26,957 bases of DNA from Methanobacteriota archaeon. GTDB taxonomy: Archaea; Thermoplasmatota; Poseidoniia; Poseidoniales; Poseidoniaceae. The first letter of the stretch is position 1; the number at the start of each line of letters is the position of its first letter. This document shows, piece by piece, positions 23,563-26,957 of the stretch. The position numbers and the translations under genes are program-made. The DNA lies in NCBI GenBank assembly GCA_002728035.1, contig PBUZ01000112.1, forward strand, positions 1-26,957, read 5' to 3'. Under the pieces are notes generated by a model that was not told the DNA's origin, made no database searches, and worked only from the letters and a program-made list of their open reading frames with translations.

Positions 23563-25134
23563 ATGGCGCGAAAGAAAGAGAAAATCGTGGTCAATCTTGA
23601 CCTACCCAAGGACGACACAACGCTCACGCGCCTCTACATCATCTTGTTCTTCTCCATCACCATGGGCCTCGCTAGCGGCTTGTTTTGGATTTCCAACTCC
23701 GGTTTTGTTCCGACCTCCAATGGCGAACCGATGTTCACCAATCTCTACTGCGGCGCAACCGCACAGGATGAGCTTGGAAACCCGACGGGTGAATACTTCC
23801 AAACCAACCAGCAACCCACTTATACGGCCAACCAAACATGCAACATTTTGCAAGACGAACCCGACCGCATCACATGGGAGGATGAGGAATGGACCATGGT
23901 CACGAAACGTGGGAAAAATTTCGACGTCCCGGGTGTACCTGAATCGTCGACAGGAGGGGCCACCCTGCTCCAACCCCTTTGGCTGAACTGCAGCGTGGAA
24001 GCATCGGGCTCGTACGATTACACGGTTGCTGTACGCAGTTCAGCTGGTGATATCCTGGAATACAAGAACGCCACGGCCAACGACGGCGATTGTGGATTCG
24101 AAATGGTCACCATCCCTCCCGATACACGGTACGAACTGATTTTCGTCACCGCTCAAGAAGGTCAATTTTTGGAGACGGTCACCTTTGACATGACGGTGCA
24201 TTACTTCGACGGGATTCCCACCAACATGAACAACAAATCTCTGTGGCTTGGCCCTGCCCTCGACATCGGGCCACTCAAGGTACACCCGACGATTTTCCTC
24301 AATTTCTTTGGTTTGACCTTCTTCTTGCTGATCTTCCCCGCATCCTACTACTGGGAAAAGGTCGAAGCCAAGAAGAACGAGGTTGAGGAAAAGTTCCCTG
24401 ATTTCCTGCGTGACCTTGCTGAGTATTGGAAGGGTGGATTGTCGATGACGGTGGCGGTTCAAACGCTTGCGACATCCGAATACGGAGCGTTAAATGACGA
24501 AGTCAAGAAAATGTCCGACCAACTCAGTTGGGGCATCAAGTTCAGTGATGTCATCCGCCAGTTCGCTGAACGTGTTGGTACCCCGCTTGTTCAACGGGCC
24601 ATCGCCTTGATCGCAGAAGCGGACCGTGCCGGTGGAAAGATTTCGGATATTCTCGTCACGGCCGCCAACGACTCCCGTGAATTGAAGTTCTTGGAAGGCG
24701 AACGGCGACGAGCCATCGGTTCGTACATTGCGGTCATTTGGACTTCATACTTCGTTTTCTTGGGCGTGATTGTGGTTCTCGCCCGTGTCTTTATTCCCGC
24801 CATCGCCGGTTCAAATTCGAGCGGTGAAGACGGTGGAGATAGCGGAGGTCAGACCATTGGAAACATGACCATCCGAAACATTGACCCACTGTTTTTCCTG
24901 ACGATTTTCTACTACGGCGTGACCATGCAGGCCATGGGTAACGGGACCATGGCGGGCCTGATGGCCAACGGTCGATTCTCGGCTGGATTCAAGCACTCTG
25001 GCATGATGATCATCGTCGCATTGGTTGTGTTCAACGTCATCGCGTTCACACCATCGCTGATCGGTATCACCGAGGTCCCCGGCCTCAATCCATCGTCAGG
25101 GACGTTTGTTCCTTCACCGTTGTATTGGGGGTGA
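23563..25134 (+). CDS. T2SSF-domain platform protein with large exported insert (TadC-like), second copy
   Basis: 523 aa, SD GGGGGTGA before the ATG. A basic N-terminus and one helix (about 22-46) lead into about 190 exported residues containing four Cys and several N-x-S/T sites, with a beta-rich look (Y-D-Y-T-V-A-V-R-S-S-A-G-D-I). A second helix at about 240-262 returns to the cytoplasm, where a T2SSF domain runs from about 265 to 390 (E-K-F-P-D-F-L-R-D-L-A-E-Y through E-L-K-F-L-E-G-E-R-R-R). The C-terminus has three more helices separated by a Gly/Ser/Asp-rich exported loop. The exported insert is not a usual part of T2SSF proteins. It probably pairs with the preceding platform protein and contacts the filament or cell wall. 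Confidence 0.88.
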   Translation: MARKKEKIVVNLDLPKDDTTLTRLYIILFFSITMGLASGLFWISNSGFVPTSNGEPMFTNLYCGATAQDELGNPTGEYFQTNQQPTYTANQTCNILQDEPDRITWEDEEWTMVTKRGKNFDVPGVPESSTGGATLLQPLWLNCSVEASGSYDYTVAVRSSAGDILEYKNATANDGDCGFEMVTIPPDTRYELIFVTAQEGQFLETVTFDMTVHYFDGIPTNMNNKSLWLGPALDIGPLKVHPTIFLNFFGLTFFLLIFPASYYWEKVEAKKNEVEEKFPDFLRDLAEYWKGGLSMTVAVQTLATSEYGALNDEVKKMSDQLSWGIKFSDVIRQFAERVGTPLVQRAIALIAEADRAGGKISDILVTAANDSRELKFLEGERRRAIGSYIAVIWTSYFVFLGVIVVLARVFIPAIAGSNSSGEDGGDSGGQTIGNMTIRNIDPLFFLTIFYYGVTMQAMGNGTMAGLMANGRFSAGFKHSGMMIIVALVVFNVIAFTPSLIGITEVPGLNPSSGTFVPSPLYWG

Positions 25135-25138
25135 TGGA

Positions 25139-25579
25139 TTGCGTCAGGACGAGCAAGCGCAAATCCATATTTTGGAGATGTTGACACTCTTTTGGCTGTT
25201 CTTCATGTCAGCGACGTTTTTGATTCGCGTTCATGTTCCTGACTCACCATCGGTGGCTTTGGATTCTTCATTGGAAATGGCCGGTGATGACGCCCTTCGG
25301 TACGGGTTGGGACTTGAGGCAGAGATTGAAGGAGAAAACCGTCTTGTCGAACTCCTGGCGGAAGATGACCGTGAATCGGCTTGTGCCCTGCTGCAGTCTG
25401 CCATCGCTCCTGGGAAAGAAGCGAATTGTTGGCTTGCCAAGGACAGTTCGGTTGCTACGCCACACGGCACTGTCGGCACACCGTCTGGAGGCACGGTCGC
25501 TGTGCACCATCTTGTCGCCGTTGGACCCTATGCTTGGAGCATCACGCTCGATGTATGGGCACGCGGAGGTGGTGCTTGA
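25139..25579 (+). CDS. Small exported pilin-like protein A
   Basis: 146 aa from a TTG start with GGGGGTGAT immediately upstream, 4 bases after the previous stop; no ATG fits. The N-terminus is short and polar (R-Q-D-E-Q-A-Q-I-H-I-L-E) and leads straight into one hydrophobic helix (about 11-30). The Q-A-Q-x-H-x-x-E shape resembles the amino-terminal pattern of small pilin-like proteins near T2SSF genes in haloarchaea, as I recall them. The rest is a soluble exported domain with two Cys (S-A-C-A-L-L and A-N-C-W-L-A) that could form a disulfide. No family is recognised. It is probably a minor pilin or pseudopilin of the system. The downstream gene overlaps its stop by one base. Confidence 0.7.
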   Translation: MRQDEQAQIHILEMLTLFWLFFMSATFLIRVHVPDSPSVALDSSLEMAGDDALRYGLGLEAEIEGENRLVELLAEDDRESACALLQSAIAPGKEANCWLAKDSSVATPHGTVGTPSGGTVAVHHLVAVGPYAWSITLDVWARGGGA

Positions 25580-26016
25580 TGAACACCACAGCGCTTCAAC
25601 GCTCCCAAGGCGGGCAGATGCTGTTGGCTACGGGGGTTGTTCTCCTGATGTCGTTGCTCTCCATGGCCATCTTTGGCGTCAAAGTCGCTGGGTTGACCCT
25701 GCCCCATGATGCTGCGTCTGATGATGTCATCGTGACCACCGAAGAAGTTCTTGATGCCATTCAACCCCTCACGCAAGCACGAACCACGCTCTGGGTCGAT
25801 GGGGGTTTGGATGGTTTGGAAGCGGCTGAATTGGCCTTCCAAACGGTTCATGACGATCTGCTTCACCACGGTGAACTTCGGGGGGTTGAGATCAAACTCA
25901 CCGATATGTTGGTTGAAGAAATCGATGCAACCACGGTTCACGTCACGGCTGAGTTGGGCGTTTCGGATGGAGAAGCCATGCTGGCTTACGACATTTCGTT
26001 CTCCCTAACCGTTTGA
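25579..26016 (+). CDS. Small exported pilin-like protein B
   Basis: 145 aa, ATG overlapping the preceding stop (TGATG), so the two are co-translated. The N-terminus N-T-T-A-L-Q-R-S-Q-G-G-Q-M is followed by one hydrophobic helix (about 14-37). The R-x-Q-G-G-Q before the helix recalls the R-G-Q found at the start of small archaeal secretion-associated proteins. The remaining about 105 residues are acidic, beta/alpha-like, and contain no Cys. No family is recognised. It is probably the partner of the protein at 25139 in a heteromeric pseudopilin tip. The 3' end overlaps the convergent kinase-like gene by 12 bp. Confidence 0.7.
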   Translation: MNTTALQRSQGGQMLLATGVVLLMSLLSMAIFGVKVAGLTLPHDAASDDVIVTTEEVLDAIQPLTQARTTLWVDGGLDGLEAAELAFQTVHDDLLHHGELRGVEIKLTDMLVEEIDATTVHVTAELGVSDGEAMLAYDISFSLTV

Positions 26017-26658
26017 CCGGTCGTTGTGGTCGTTGATCGCCCAATTCAACAGCGTGAAGATTCGCTCAATATCGTCTTCAACACGCGTAGGGTCCACCAA
26101 CGTCCATTCGGAAATCTTTGCACGTTCAATCAACCCGTCTTGAATGGCACGAATGCGCTTAAAATTCGCCAAATAACGGTCTGACCTTCGGTAGGAATGG
26201 GCATCACGAGACTTCAGCATCGATTGATGCGCCCGCTCTTCATCCACCGTCATGACCACGCCCAAAGCCACACCACCAGCGTCTTGCCAAGAGCGAAGCA
26301 AACGTGCACTGGGGACGATGTGGACGCCCTCCAACAACAGGTCAATACCCTCTCGGCGAGCCCGTTCAATCGTGGCCATGATGCCCGGTTCCACGGCAAG
26401 ACATGTCTCGCTCCAATCGAGCACCGGCTCTCCACTGTCGCCCTTCGAGAACGATGAGCGATGGAGGGCTGCGTTTTCTCGGTCAGCATCCATGGCTCGC
26501 ATGATTTCGCGTATGGCATCCGTAGACATCACACGCGTGAAGCCCGCTCGTTGAGCGACGCCGACAGCAGCGGTGGATTTCCCGACACCGGTTGCACCTG
26601 CGATGATGAGCAGACGAGGTGGCCGAGTGGACACGGCTTGCGCCGTGCTTTGCGCCAT
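26005..26658 (-). CDS. 2-phosphoglycerate kinase-like P-loop protein
   Basis: 217 aa from the ATG at 26658, chosen because GGGTGA precedes it exactly as at the bud32 start; in-frame ATGs at 26688, 26676 and further upstream are alternatives. Walker A G-A-T-G-V-G-K-S-T is followed by M-S-T-D-A-I-R-E-I-M-R, an H-R-S-S-F segment, L-L-E-G-V-H-I-V-P-S and, late, D-A-H-S-Y-R-R-S-D-R-Y. This order matches archaeal 2-phosphoglycerate kinases, which make 2,3-bisphosphoglycerate on the way to the thermoprotectant cyclic 2,3-DPG. A planktonic mesophile would not obviously need that solute, so a different phosphoryl acceptor is possible. It is divergent from the aldehyde dehydrogenase gene, 138 bp apart. 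Confidence 0.75.
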   Translation of the reverse strand: MAQSTAQAVSTRPPRLLIIAGATGVGKSTAAVGVAQRAGFTRVMSTDAIREIMRAMDADRENAALHRSSFSKGDSGEPVLDWSETCLAVEPGIMATIERARREGIDLLLEGVHIVPSARLLRSWQDAGGVALGVVMTVDEERAHQSMLKSRDAHSYRRSDRYLANFKRIRAIQDGLIERAKISEWTLVDPTRVEDDIERIFTLLNWAINDHNDRSNG

Positions 26659-26796
26659 GCTCACCCTTCGGGTCATGAACGAAACCATGGATGAAGAGCA
26701 CATGAGGCTTCTGTTGTTTTTTCCCAGAATCACAGCATCTCATCCTCCGAAGACTCCCACCGATGTTGCTTTGAAGCGTCGGTACTTGGACGGAAC

Positions 26797-26957
26797 ATGG
26801 CCGATGAAGAGATGTGGATTGCGGGTGATTGGTGTGCTTCGAGCAACGGTGAAACGAGCGATGTTCTCAACCCAGCCACGGGGGAGGTCATCGCGACCGT
26901 TCCTCGTGCGACCGTCGATGATGTCAACCGATGCGTTGATGCTTCACGAGCAGCGTT
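26797..26957 (+). CDS. Aldehyde dehydrogenase, N-terminal part (cut by window end)
   Basis: The frame opens at the ATG at 26797 (or the one at 26812) and runs off the end of the window without a stop, giving 53 complete codons. The peptide contains M-W-I-A-G-D-W, then D-V-L-N-P-A-T-G-E-V-I-A-T-V-P and A-T-V-D-D-V-N-R-C-V-D-A-S-R-A-A. This is the standard start of NAD(P)-dependent aldehyde dehydrogenases of the succinate-semialdehyde/betaine-aldehyde type. The catalytic Cys and Glu lie outside the window, so the substrate is unknown. An aminoaldehyde role (polyamine degradation) would be an attractive but untested link to the polyamine operon. Confidence 0.85.
   Translation, partial: MADEEMWIAGDWCASSNGETSDVLNPATGEVIATVPRATVDDVNRCVDASRAA

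Noticed and set aside
1..26957. CRISPR arrays, insertion sequences, integrase or phage genes
   Set aside because: No regularly spaced repeats, transposase motifs or attachment-type duplications were seen, and gene content is ordinary chromosomal.

Overview
This window looks like a compact chromosome segment of a planktonic euryarchaeon of the Thermoplasmatota, most like marine group II (Poseidoniales). That placement is an inference. It rests on archaeal information genes (Alba, Bud32, a UPF0200 kinase), a tRNA gene without encoded CCA and with a well-placed TATA box, SD-led starts (GGAGG or GGTGA) mixed with possible leaderless ones, a small thermoplasmatal-type protein at 1505-1924, and very large secreted, C-terminally anchored surface proteins beside an exported peptidase. 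No rRNA, CRISPR array, insertion sequence or phage gene was seen. Genes are densely packed, and three convergent pairs overlap by 10-13 bp at their 3' ends.

Layout. 39-1924 (minus): exported M14 zinc carboxypeptidase preceded by a small DUF6015-like protein. 1925-2107: divergent promoter region with an 8-bp inverted repeat. 2108-4510 (plus): agmatinase, a SpeD-family pyruvoyl decarboxylase and a deoxyhypusine-synthase-like protein, a polyamine operon. 4562-7642: giant surface protein. 7806-7877: tRNA-Gly(GCC). 7951-8271: Alba, convergent with an ArsC/LMW-phosphatase protein. 8717-9064: small membrane protein. 9123-10496: Mrp/NBP35 ATPase plus DUF971. 10577-12643: PAP2-type membrane enzyme with an extracytoplasmic propeller-like domain, convergent with Bud32 (minus). 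13391-14554: nadA, convergent with fluC (minus). 15032-16666: rdgB, then an acidic membrane-anchored protein. 16831-17703 (minus): enoyl-CoA hydratase, divergent from a two-gene ABC transporter (17768-20247). 20304-20855: UPF0200 kinase. 20978-26016: five-gene type IV pilus/Tad-like operon (ATPase, two T2SSF membrane proteins, two small single-TM proteins). 26005-26658 (minus): 2-phosphoglycerate-kinase-like protein. 26797-end: start of an aldehyde dehydrogenase.

Most interesting points. (1) The polyamine operon can be read as a self-contained arginine to agmatine to putrescine to homospermidine route. Its SpeD keeps the autoprocessing and catalytic residues but has lost the Trp-Pro-Glu that usually follows them, and its DHS resembles the bacterial DHS-like type. 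(2) The Mrp/NBP35 ATPase has no cysteine at all, and a roughly 36-residue Ig-like beta segment sits where the Fe-S-binding CPxC loop should be. All cysteines of that gene pair lie in the adjacent DUF971 protein. (3) The pilus-like operon encodes a T2SSF protein with a roughly 190-residue, Cys-containing exported insert and two novel small pilin-like proteins. All functional statements are read from sequence motifs; no database search was run.
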